Shown here: positions 1 to 9,600 of the stretch, one piece after another | Numbering within the stretch: the first letter of the stretch is position 1 | How the letters are laid out: every line of letters begins with the position of its first letter | Assembly (NCBI GenBank): GCA_903876795.1 | Contig: CAIRBK010000050.1 | Coordinates: 51,051 to 115,050 of the forward strand | Length of the DNA stretch: 64,000 bases | Direction of reading: 5' to 3' | DNA from: an uncultured Verrucomicrobiota bacterium | Lineage (GTDB): Bacteria; Verrucomicrobiota; Verrucomicrobiia; Opitutales; Opitutaceae | Program-made: the position numbers and the translations under genes | Notes under the pieces: generated by a model | What the model saw: only the letters and a program-made list of their open reading frames with translations | Told to the model about the DNA's origin: nothing | Databases searched by the model: none

Positions 1-1
1 G

Positions 2-3000
2 CCCGAAATTCTCGCGGCTTTCATTTTGCCCAACGACGTCGGCGTGATGACGATTCTTGACCGAGCTTCGGAACTGCTCCGCGAACACACGGGGCGCGGC
101 GCTTTCAACGCCTATCAGGACAAAAGCCGTAAACGTGCCTGGGAGCAGATCGCCGCCATCTACAAAGCCGTCGGGGAGCTCGACCTTCGCTACATGGTCG
201 CCCCGGCCAGCTTCGAGACCACCGGGCAGAAAGTCCGCTCGCCGTCCGACATTCTCACCCAACGTTTCGGCAACTGCCTCGACCTCTCGCTTCTGTTCGC
301 GGCCTGCTGCGAACAGGTCGGGCTCCATCCGGTCGTTTTGATACACGAAGGCCACGCCTATGCAGGCTGTTGGTTGGGCGAGACTAGAATGGCAGAGCCA
401 ACCAAGGACGACCTACAGGATATTCGTAAGGGCGTCGATAATTCAGAGCTAACCGTCTTTGAAAGCACCGCCGTCGCCGACGAGCGTCCTGGCACGTTAG
501 CCGATGCCGAACTCTTGGCCCGTCCGCACCTCGAAACCGAAAAGCCCTTCCGCCTCGCATTGGACGTGCGCCGGTCGCGCATCGCGCGCATTCACCCGCT
601 CCCGATTCCTGGTCAGGTGGCCGCAACCTCCACCGGTTCGGGCGGGCTGGTATCAAGCGAAACGGGTCTGGGCGTGCGTGACTTCATCGACTCCGTCGAA
701 GTTGACGTCGCGCCTACAGTCAAAGCCGCCACGCGCATCGACCAATGGAAAAGCCGTCTGCTCGACCTCAGCCTTCGGAACCGACTGCTCAACTTTAAGG
801 AGACCAAGTGCACCATCCGCATCCTCTCCTCCGCGCCCGAGCATGTGGAGGATGAGTTGGCCGCCGAGCGCGAACTTTCGCTCCAGCCAAAGCCGAAGTT
901 GATGAGCGAGGACGATCCTCGTCACGCCGCCACCTACACCAAGCAGCAGCGCACCGACGCGCTCAACGACCACCTGTGCGACGAACTCGCCCGCGGTCGC
1001 CTTTGCACCGGTCTCGACGAATCCGAAAACGCCCGCCGCCTCACCGAACTCTACCGAGCCGCGCGCGGCGCTCTAGACGAGAACGGCACCAACACCCTCT
1101 TCGCCGCCGTCGGTTTCCTCGAATGGCGCGAGACCGAGCACAGCGACCGCGTCCTGCGCGCGCCGCTCCTGCTCGTGCCTGTGGAGTTGAAGCGCAAATC
1201 CGTGCTCGAAGGTTTTACCCTGCGCCGTATCGACGAGGAAACACGCCTCAACGTCACCCTCATGGAAATGCTCCGGCAAAATTTCCAAAAGGAGATTCCC
1301 GGTCTCGACCCGCTCCCCGAAGAAGACAATGGCGTGAACGTCACCCGCGTTTTTCAACTTTTCCGCGACGCCGTTCGCGATCTCGCAGGCTGGGAAGTAA
1401 AGACCGAAATCTGGCTCGGTCAGTTTTCCTTCACCAAATTTCTCCTTTGGAAAGACCTCGCCGACCGGCTCGAAGACCTCACGCGCAACCGCATCGTAAA
1501 CCACCTCGTCCACGACGCCGGGGCGCAGTATCCCAATCCCCCCGAAGACATCACGCCTCGTCAGCTCGACGATTTGTTTCACCCGCGCGACATCTTTTGC
1601 CCACGCAGTGCCGACTCTTCGCAGCTAGCCGCCGTCATGGCCGCCGCCGCCGGTCACGACTTTGTGCTCGAAGGCCCGCCCGGCACCGGAAAATCGCAGA
1701 CTATCACCAACATCATCGCGCACTGCCTCTCTCGGGGAAAACGTGTGCTCTTCGTCGCCGAAAAACGCGCCGCACTCGATGTCGTTCACCGCCGTCTGCG
1801 CGAAGATGGTCTGGAGCCCTTCTGCCTGGAGCTGCACTCGAACAAAACCGGCAAGGCCGACGTGCTGGCGCAGTTCGACCGCACCCTGAAATTCATCGAC
1901 CAGTCCTCGCCGTCCGATTGGGATCATCGCACGGCGGAGTTGGAGAAACTCCGCGCTTCGCTTAACGCTTACACCCGCGCTCTGCACCGGCGAAACCCCT
2001 CCGGTCTGAGCGCCCACTATTGCCTCGATTACCTCCTCCCGCGCAAAGACGAGTCCGTGGTGCGCCTCGACCGCTGGCCGTCGATTCTCGAAACCTCGGC
2101 CGAAACTCTGGATGGCGCACGCCTGCTCTGCCGTTTGCTGCAAGAGCGCTCACGTCCGCTCGTGCCACTGACCGATCACGCCCTCGCGCCGCTGGCCCGC
2201 GAAGAGTGGTCACCCTCTTGGGCGGAACGGACGCTCGACCGCATGCGTGAACTGGGTGGTCTCGCCACAACTGCCCTCGACGCCACACGCGAACTCCGCA
2301 CGTGGTTGCGGCGCGCAGGCAGCACGGCCACACGCCAGGAACTCGCCCACCTCGGTGCACTTGTTGAAAGCCTGCTGGCCCCTGAGCCAGTCGGTGCCGC
2401 CTTCGCCACCACGCCGTGGAATCAACTCGCCGCCGACCTCGACGGTTGGATCGCGCTCGCGCGGGAACGCCCCGAACTGCGGACCAAGTTGATGCCGATT
2501 CATATCCCGGTGCCCGCAAATACCGTCACGATGCCGTGTGAGACATGGACGGACGGTGCGGCGGAGCGGATTTTCGAGCACGGTCGCGAACTCGTCGGTT
2601 TCACCAAGGCGGCCATCGAATCGTCTCGCGATCTACGCATGTGGCTGCAAGCGCCAGGTGCCCATACTTCGCGCGCGGAACTTGCTCAATTTGTCGCCTT
2701 GGTGGACAGCCTGCTTAGCCCGGCTCCGGTGGCCGAGGCGTTCGCGACCACACCGTGGAACCAGTGGGTGCGTGACTTCGACGGATGGATTGCGCTCGTA
2801 AAGGAACGCGTGGAACTCCGTGCGAAGCTCGTTGGCTACGATGAAACCAAACTCCTCGCGCTCGAACTCGATCCACTGAATCAGAAATGGCAGTCGGCGC
2901 AGTCCGCATGGTTTCTGATGAAGTGGCTGCGCATCGGCAGCGTACGTCGACGACTCCGCACGGCGCGTCTCGATAAAATGAAACCCGATCTCGCCACGCT

Positions 3001-5593
3001 CGGCGATGTATTGACTGCGGCCTTGCGCCTCCGTGCGGTCAACGCCGCGCTGGCTGCCGCGTCGCTCCAAGCCGAAAAACTTCTCGGCGATGCCTGGGAG
3101 CACGGTGAACCCCAAACCGACATGCTCGACTATGTGCGCAGTTGGGGCGGCACGCTCCATGACCGCCTCGTTGCCTGCGCTCCGGATGGCACCGACTGGC
3201 AGGCGCAACTTCGCGTGCTCATCAGCGGTCTCTTCCGGGACGGACCGGCTACTTACGCCATCGGCACAACAGTCGGGAACCGGCTCGCTCGTTTTCGCGA
3301 TACGATTGGTAAATTCGACGAGGCCTTTGGCTCCTTCGCGTCCGAGGCCGCACTCACGCGCGATCCCTTGGACGAAGCCCGTGATCACCTCGCGGCCGTC
3401 GCGACGGCACTGGGTCAGTTCCTGGCCTCTGCCCAACGTCTCCGCGCCAGCAACGCCCAACTAGCCGCCACCGCGCCAACCGCGCAGGCGTGTCTTGGCG
3501 TGCTCTGGGCGAAGGGCGAGCCCTCGGCTGACGCCCTCGTGCGCGCCCGTGCGTGGGGCGAGGTTCTCCACCCACGCATACTTGCTTGCGCCGGCGATGA
3601 CCTCGGTTGGCTCGGTCAGCTGCGGCAATTGCTCGCAGGTCTCTTCGGCGAAGGTCCGACGGTATATGCACTGGGCACCAGTATCGGCGGACGCCTGGTG
3701 CGGTATCACGAGGCGTTAACGCGTTTCTCAGAAGTCTACGAGGCCTTTGCCACCGACGTTCGTCTGCGACGCGAGGTGTTCGACACAGCGACGGATCATC
3801 TCGTCGCGGTGCAGGCACTGACCGAACGCTTGCCGACCGCGTGGGGCAGGATTCGCGATTGGTGCTCGTGGCAAAAAGTCCGTCACCAAGGCCTCGCACT
3901 CGGTCTCGCTCCGGTGATCGAAAAGCTGGAGTCTCCCGAAGGTCACTCGCTCAACCTGCCGGCTTTGTTTGAACGTAGCTTCCGCCGTGCGATGTTGTTC
4001 GCCTCCATTGAATGCTCGCAGGCCTTGCGCGAATTCTTCGGACGCGAGCACTCGGAACGCATCGAGCGTTTCCGCGAGGTGGATGAAAGGCTCGCCAGCC
4101 TCACTCGCGATCTCATCCGCGCCAATCTCGCCGGAGGCATTCCGCGCGACCAACTCCAGAGCGATATTCCCAAGTCCGAAATCGGCCTGCTCCGAAAAGA
4201 GATCGGTAAAAAGACCCGCCACATACCGGTGCGCCAGTTGCTCAGTCGCATCCCGAAGCTGCTCCCCAAGCTCAAGCCCTGCGTGCTCATGAGTCCCCTA
4301 TCCGTCGCACAATACTTGGAAGCATCGCATGAGAGCTTCGATGTGGTGATCTTCGACGAGGCGTCACAAATCCCCGTGTGGGACGCCATCGGAGCCATCG
4401 CACGCGGCAAACAACTCATCGTGGTGGGCGACCCGAAACAGCTCCCGCCGACCAACTTCTTCAACAGCAGCGGTGACGACGAGGACGACCTCACGCCCGA
4501 GGAACACAAAGACCTCGAAAGCATCCTCGACGAACTCATGACCAACGGCCTGCGCCACAAGCGCCTCCAATGGCACTACCGCAGCCGTCACGAAGGCCTC
4601 ATCACCTTCAGCAACCGCCAGTATTACGAGAACGATCTGCTCACGTTTCCATCTCCCGAGGCCGGTCACGGTGGGGTGCGTTTCAAGCACCTGCCGGAGG
4701 CACGCTACGACAAGGGCAAGTCGCGCACAAACCGCGGCGAGGCCGTCGCTCTAGTCGATGATCTGGTCGCTCGCCTGCGCAAGACCGACGGCCCGCGCCG
4801 TTCCTTCGGCGTCGTCACCTTCAGCCAGGCCCAGCAAAAACTCGTCGAAGACTTGCTCGACCAGAAGCGACGTGAACATCCGGAAATCGAACTCCACTTT
4901 GGCGATGAACCGCCGGTGGAGGGCGAGCCGGTCTTTGTGAAAAACCTGGAGAGTGTGCAGGGTGACGAGCGCGACGTGATCCTGTTCTCAATCTGCTATG
5001 GCCCTGACGAATCCGGCAAAGTCTCGATGAACTTCGGTCCGCTCAACCGCGACGGTGGTGAGCGTCGGCTCAACGTCGCCGTGACCCGCGCCAAGCACGA
5101 GGTGCTCGTTTATAGTGGCCTGCGCGCCGACCAGATCGACCTCACCCGCACGCGCGCGAAGGGCGTGCGCGACCTAAAATACTTCCTCGACTACGCTGAC
5201 CGTGGGCCGAAGGCACTCGCCGCCGTGACCATGGCATCCGATGAGGCCGAAGCGGATTCCGAATTCGAGAGGATGATCGCCGACCGTATCCGCAAAGCCG
5301 GTTACGATGTGCATCACCAAGTCGGCTGTTCCGGCTACCGCATCGACCTCGCGGTTGTCGATCCGTCCGCACCGGGGCGTTATCTGCTGGGCATCGAATG
5401 CGACGGCGCGACCTACCACCGCGCCGCCACCGCACGCGACCGAGACAAGCTCCGCCAGCTCATTCTCGAAGGCCTTGGCTGGAAGCTACACCGCATTTGG
5501 TCAACTGACTGGTGGCACGACTCCGACAAGGAAATCGAAAAACTACTCAGTAAGATCAACTCGACGTTGCCCAAACCTGCATTCAACAACTGA
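2..5593 (+). CDS. DUF4011-type superfamily 1 helicase with C-terminal nuclease-like domain (5' end outside window)
   Basis: The reading frame is open to the left edge, so the N-terminus is missing; a TTG at 26 is internal. Domains in order, numbered from that TTG: a transglutaminase-like segment (about 60-125), a DUF4011-type region (about 235-480), SF1 helicase motifs with Walker A GPPGTGKS at about 550 and Walker B DEAS at about 1444, GDPKQLPP just after, a C-terminal helicase lobe with the NVAVTRAKHEV motif, and a restriction-endonuclease-like domain (about 1735-1840, GIECDGATYH). Proteins of this build are often found in defence or mobile regions, but their substrate is not settled. Two tandem internal duplications lie between the helicase lobes: about 740-825 with 850-940, and about 990-1130 with 1135-1275. 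No partner defence gene is visible in the window. Confidence 0.85.
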   Translation, partial: PEILAAFILPNDVGVMTILDRASELLREHTGRGAFNAYQDKSRKRAWEQIAAIYKAVGELDLRYMVAPASFETTGQKVRSPSDILTQRFGNCLDLSLLFAACCEQVGLHPVVLIHEGHAYAGCWLGETRMAEPTKDDLQDIRKGVDNSELTVFESTAVADERPGTLADAELLARPHLETEKPFRLALDVRRSRIARIHPLPIPGQVAATSTGSGGLVSSETGLGVRDFIDSVEVDVAPTVKAATRIDQWKSRLLDLSLRNRLLNFKETKCTIRILSSAPEHVEDELAAERELSLQPKPKLMSEDDPRHAATYTKQQRTDALNDHLCDELARGRLCTGLDESENARRLTELYRAARGALDENGTNTLFAAVGFLEWRETEHSDRVLRAPLLLVPVELKRKSVLEGFTLRRIDEETRLNVTLMEMLRQNFQKEIPGLDPLPEEDNGVNVTRVFQLFRDAVRDLAGWEVKTEIWLGQFSFTKFLLWKDLADRLEDLTRNRIVNHLVHDAGAQYPNPPEDITPRQLDDLFHPRDIFCPRSADSSQLAAVMAAAAGHDFVLEGPPGTGKSQTITNIIAHCLSRGKRVLFVAEKRAALDVVHRRLREDGLEPFCLELHSNKTGKADVLAQFDRTLKFIDQSSPSDWDHRTAELEKLRASLNAYTRALHRRNPSGLSAHYCLDYLLPRKDESVVRLDRWPSILETSAETLDGARLLCRLLQERSRPLVPLTDHALAPLAREEWSPSWAERTLDRMRELGGLATTALDATRELRTWLRRAGSTATRQELAHLGALVESLLAPEPVGAAFATTPWNQLAADLDGWIALARERPELRTKLMPIHIPVPANTVTMPCETWTDGAAERIFEHGRELVGFTKAAIESSRDLRMWLQAPGAHTSRAELAQFVALVDSLLSPAPVAEAFATTPWNQWVRDFDGWIALVKERVELRAKLVGYDETKLLALELDPLNQKWQSAQSAWFLMKWLRIGSVRRRLRTARLDKMKPDLATLGDVLTAALRLRAVNAALAAASLQAEKLLGDAWEHGEPQTDMLDYVRSWGGTLHDRLVACAPDGTDWQAQLRVLISGLFRDGPATYAIGTTVGNRLARFRDTIGKFDEAFGSFASEAALTRDPLDEARDHLAAVATALGQFLASAQRLRASNAQLAATAPTAQACLGVLWAKGEPSADALVRARAWGEVLHPRILACAGDDLGWLGQLRQLLAGLFGEGPTVYALGTSIGGRLVRYHEALTRFSEVYEAFATDVRLRREVFDTATDHLVAVQALTERLPTAWGRIRDWCSWQKVRHQGLALGLAPVIEKLESPEGHSLNLPALFERSFRRAMLFASIECSQALREFFGREHSERIERFREVDERLASLTRDLIRANLAGGIPRDQLQSDIPKSEIGLLRKEIGKKTRHIPVRQLLSRIPKLLPKLKPCVLMSPLSVAQYLEASHESFDVVIFDEASQIPVWDAIGAIARGKQLIVVGDPKQLPPTNFFNSSGDDEDDLTPEEHKDLESILDELMTNGLRHKRLQWHYRSRHEGLITFSNRQYYENDLLTFPSPEAGHGGVRFKHLPEARYDKGKSRTNRGEAVALVDDLVARLRKTDGPRRSFGVVTFSQAQQKLVEDLLDQKRREHPEIELHFGDEPPVEGEPVFVKNLESVQGDERDVILFSICYGPDESGKVSMNFGPLNRDGGERRLNVAVTRAKHEVLVYSGLRADQIDLTRTRAKGVRDLKYFLDYADRGPKALAAVTMASDEAEADSEFERMIADRIRKAGYDVHHQVGCSGYRIDLAVVDPSAPGRYLLGIECDGATYHRAATARDRDKLRQLILEGLGWKLHRIWSTDWWHDSDKEIEKLLSKINSTLPKPAFNN

Positions 5594-5653
5594 TTTTCGT
5601 GCCAATCCGTGGCTGGAAAAACCGAGATTTGGGCCATTTTGGTGCCTGTAGAT

Positions 5654-6193
5654 ATGACTTTATTTAACATCAAAAAGAGGCGACTAAAACCCTCCCGTTT
5701 CCCCCTCTACGTCTGGCTCGGCGCCCTGCCGTTTTTCACCGCGCACATCTGGCTCACCTCCCTCGAACTGCCGGCCCGGGTCGCCACGCACTTCAATGCG
5801 GCGGGCGAACCCGACGGCTGGATGACCCGCGATAACCATGTCGCCAGCCTGATCGCGCTCGGCCTCGGCATGTCGGCCTTCATCGTCGGCCTGTGCTACG
5901 CAATGCGCTGGTTCCCCAAAGCCCGACTGAGCGTGCCCAACCAGGCGCTTTGGCAAAAACCCGCCCACCGCCCCGCCGCCCTGGCCTTCATTTTCTATCA
6001 CGCCTTCTGGCTCGGCACCTGGGCACTGGTGTTCATCGCGGCGGTCAACCACTTCATCGTCGCCGCCAACCGCCCTGAGGCCGCCACCCTGGCCAATCGC
6101 GGCCTGCTGATCACCGCCGGCCTCTTCACGGCCGGCATTCTCGCCTGGATTTTTATCCTCGTGCGTTTTTTCCAGAAGGCGCCGCCGCGCTGA
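5654..6193 (+). CDS. DUF1648 membrane protein
   Basis: This 179-residue integral membrane protein has four predicted hydrophobic helices. The segment after the first helix reads LPARVATHFNAAGEPDGW, the hallmark of DUF1648 proteins (compare SdpI-like immunity/signalling proteins, which carry this domain at their N-terminus). I chose the ATG at 5654 because it directly precedes the basic, then hydrophobic N-terminus; an in-frame start at 5609 is possible but adds an unlikely leader. It lies 60 bp after the helicase gene on the same strand. Its function is unknown. Confidence 0.7.
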   Translation: MTLFNIKKRRLKPSRFPLYVWLGALPFFTAHIWLTSLELPARVATHFNAAGEPDGWMTRDNHVASLIALGLGMSAFIVGLCYAMRWFPKARLSVPNQALWQKPAHRPAALAFIFYHAFWLGTWALVFIAAVNHFIVAANRPEAATLANRGLLITAGLFTAGILAWIFILVRFFQKAPPR

Positions 6194-6404
6194 CCGCACG
6201 CGCCTGCCGCCCCCGCCGGATGTGCACGAACAGCACGACCGGCAAGGCCAGACCGAACCCGAGGTGCGCCAGGCTCGCCGCCGCGCGAAATCCTTCCGAT
6301 CCCGAGTAATAAAGCGCGTAGCCGGTGGCCGCCAGCACGCCGCAAAACGCCACCATGCCCGCGCCGCTCGCGCGGTTGCCGCGTCCGTTCCGGGACGCGC
6401 TGCC
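6153..6404 (-). pseudogene. Remnant of a small two-helix membrane protein (cytochrome b-like C-terminal half)
   Basis: The frame encodes about 83 residues with two hydrophobic helices: VLAATGYALYY, then SLAHLGFGLALPVVLFVHI followed by RRGR. This resembles the last two helices of small heme-b/DUF4405-like membrane proteins. An in-frame stop lies just upstream (6405-6407), so the N-terminal half expected of such proteins is absent; the first ATG is at 6356. It is convergent with, and overlaps by 41 bp, the DUF1648 gene. It could be a decayed gene or a very small real one; the family match is by eye. Confidence 0.35.
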
Positions 6405-6412
6405 TCAACCCA

Positions 6413-6432
6413 AACGCCCGGGGACGGGCGTT
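6413..6432. repeat. Perfect 8-bp inverted repeat in GC-rich intergenic DNA
   Basis: AACGCCCG, a GGGA loop and CGGGCGTT form a perfect hairpin within the 240-bp gap between the gene remnant and the phytochrome operon end. It is not followed by a T-run on either strand. It could be an extragenic palindrome. Apart from this and the AT-rich terminator nearby I see nothing in 6405-6646. Confidence 0.4.
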
Positions 6433-6550
6433 GCCATACGCAAACGGCAGGTGGCGCGCCCGCTCGCCACGGCCGGCCCGCCGGCCGACTTAAGGACCGT
6501 CGGAGCCCTTTTGGTTAAGCCGTAGCCTGCATTACCCTCATTAAATCATT

Positions 6551-6591
6551 CAAAAAATCATAAATCACAGAAGAATCTATTGTTGTGATTT
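6551..6591 (-). terminator. Likely intrinsic terminator of the bilin/phytochrome operon
   Basis: On the minus strand AAATCACA pairs perfectly with TGTGATTT (6584-6591 with 6562-6569) around a 14-nt loop, followed by ATGATTTTTT. It lies 56 bp past the phytochrome stop codon, in an AT-rich island, as expected for the end of the 22-kb operon. The stem is AT-rich and of modest strength. Confidence 0.6.
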
Positions 6592-6646
6592 TTGAGCTTT
6601 TTTTGGCGATTCGGCACCAGACGGTGGTTGTGACTGTAGTTTAACT

Positions 6647-9600
6647 TCAACTGCTCTCGGCGAAGCCAGGAGGGGGGTGGGCAAGGATCATTTTTCCGAG
6701 GTCGGCAAGGGTGTAGGGCTTGGCGATGAAGCCGACGCCAAAGGGCGTCATGCTGCCGCCTCGGTCCTGCCAGGCCTCGGAGTAGCCGCTCATGAGGAAG
6801 ATGCGGGCCTCGGGGAGGAGCTGGCGCAGGGCGGGGGTGATTTCGAGGCCGCCCTCGCCGTCCTTGATGGTGATGTCGAGGAGGCACACGAGTTTGTTGC
6901 CCTGGTCGCGGTGGCCCGGGGCGGCGGCGAGGAGGGCGGCGCCGGTCTTGAAGCTGAGTATTTCCATGCCGATGCGGCTGAAAAATTCGTTGAGGAGGCG
7001 AGTTTGCACGGTGTCGTCCTCCAGGAGCAGGATGCGGGTGATGGCGCGACCGGTTTCGTGAGGGGCGTCGATATTCTGAGGATGTTTAATGGAAGAGACG
7101 CCGCCTAGCTTCTTGGGCAGGGTGATGACAAAGACGGCCCCCGTGTTGGAGTTGGTCTCCAGCTTGATATGGCCGTTGAGCCGCTCGACGAGGCTGTGGA
7201 CGACGTGGAGGCCGAGGCCGGAGCCGGCGGCCTTGGTGGTGACGTAGGGCTCGAAGATGCGCTCGCCGAGATTTTTGGGGATGCCCGGGCCGGTGTCGCG
7301 CAGGCGCAGCTGGATCTGGTCGGGGCGCGGGCTGGACGCGTCGAGGAAAATGGAGCCTTTTTCCTTCATGGCCTGGCGCGCATTGATGAGGAGATTGAAC
7401 AGGATCTGCTTGAGGAGGTTGGGGTCCGACGAGATGGTGAGCCCGTGGTCCTGCACATCGATCACGGCGCTGACGGCGGAGCCGCGCAGGGCGAAGGTGG
7501 TGGTCTCGCGCAGGAAGGTGACCAGGAGAATGGGCTCGTTGTGCAGGGGCTGGTCCTTGGTGAAAGCGAGCAACTGGCGGGCGACGTGGGTAGCGGCCTT
7601 GATCTCGCCGACGAGGTTGTTGGTAAGGTCCAGGACGTTGGCGGGGACGTCCGGGAGGCTTTGGATGAGCTCGGCGGAGAGGCTGATGGAGGCGAGGTAG
7701 TTGTTGAAATCGTGGGCGACGCCGCCGGCGAGGCGCTCGATGGCGTCGCGCTTGCCCTGCCGGAGGGTTTCGTCCTCGCCGAGCTTGCGGTCGGTGATGT
7801 CAAAAAAGTAGCCGTCCCAGACGTAGTTGCCGTCGTCGAGGACGCGGGGGCTGGAGGAGCCGTGGACCCAGCGGATGCCGCGCTCGGGGTGGACGATGCG
7901 GAAATCGGCCTCGAAGTCCCTGTGGCCGAGGAAGGCCGTGCTGATGCAGTCATCCAGGCGTGAGCGATCATCGGGGTGGACACGGGCAAAGAAGGGGGAG
8001 GCGTCGGTGCGTACATCATCCGGCGAGAGGGCGAAAATCGAGCGGATGCCCTCGGAGGCGTAGGAGAAGCAACTGCCGCCGCCGTAGGAGCGCCTGAACT
8101 CGTAGAGCATGCCCGGCACGTGCATGGAAATGGCGGCGACCTGTGCGTCGCGCTGGCGCAGGTCGTCCTGGGCCTGCTTGAGCTTGGTCTGGTCGAAGAG
8201 GTAGCTGCGGATGTTGACGCAGGTGCCGTCGGGGGCGTACTCGGGCAGGGTGAACTCATAGAACCAGCGGTAGCTGCCGTCGTGATGGCGGAGGCGATAG
8301 GAAGACTCGAAGAAGAGCATTTTTCGGAAGAGGCGTTCACGGGTGTCGGCGATGAGCTCGGCGAGGTCGGCGGGGTGGATGAGGCTTTCGTAGAGGAAGC
8401 CGGGCGCGGTGAGTTCTTCCGAAGAGTAGCCGATGAGGGAGCGGATGTTGGCGGAGACGTATTCGATGGGCCAGCCGCAGTCCGGACCGGTGATGAGCAC
8501 GGCGACGGGGCCGACGGCGAAGAGGCGGCGTTCGCGTTCGACGAGGTCGGCGGCCCGCTTTTTTTCGGTGATGTCCGCCTGCACGCTGATGAAGCCGATG
8601 TGTTTGCCGTCGGGGGAAAAGTGGGGGACGATATCGAGCTGATTCCAGTAGGGGGTGCCATCCCTGGCATAGTTCAATAGCTCGCCTTGGTAACGTTGCT
8701 TCGTCTCGAGCGCGGCATGAATGGCTGCCAGGGTGGCGGGATCGCTGCCGGGTCCCTGGAGGAAAACGGGCGTGCGTCCGACAACCTCCGCCGAGGCATA
8801 GCCTGTGATGCGGGTGAACGAGTCGTTGACCCAGGTGATGCGCCGTTCGATGTCGGTGAAAACGACGGAGTCGCCGGTGTGCTGGGTGACCAGGGCGAGG
8901 CGGGAGTTGGCTTCCTGGGTCTCGATCAGCGAGGTGACGTCTATTTTGCAGCCGACGACGCGCAACGGTTCGCCTTCGGGTCCCCAGGAGATGACCCGGC
9001 CGGAGTTGAGGTGGTAGCGCGTGGAACCGTCCTTGTGACGGAAGCGCATGCGCTCCTTGAAGGAGGTTTCGCCGCGGCTGGCGACGTGCCGGGCGAAGGA
9101 GCGGTCCGCCTTGGCCAAGTCTTCGGGGAAGGCGAAGGTGCGCCAGGCGTCGGGATGGTTTGGAAATTCGTCTTCGCCGTAGCCGAGCATGGCCTTGTAG
9201 GCGGGACTGTAGAACGCGACGCCCAGCTCGAGGTCGAAGTCCCAATAGCCGGCGAACGCATCGTCCAAAATGGTGCGGAGGATGGTGCGTTCTTCCTCGA
9301 GGGCGATTTCGCCGAGGTGGCGCTCGGTGATGTCGCGGGCGATGCAGAGGAACTGGCCGGGCGAGCTGGGCACTATCCGGGTCTCGTAGTGACATTGGCC
9401 GGTGTCGGGCAGGGCAAGGGTGTAGTGGATTTTCACCTCGGCTTTAGCCCCCGATTGCAGGAGGGCGATCGACTTGAAAAACTCGTCGGCGACTCCGGCG
9501 GGCAGGACCGTGCGGATGGATTTTCCGAGCAGCTCGGCCTTGGGCAGTGCGGCGGCGGCCCCGGCAGGGATATGGGCGTCCAGATGGATGCCGTCCTCAT

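Noticed and set aside
8536..8900. LOV blue-light domain in the third PAS of the phytochrome
   Set aside because: The segment reads GRTPVFLQGPGSDP, but the flavin-binding Cys of the LOV motif (GRNCRFLQG) is missing.
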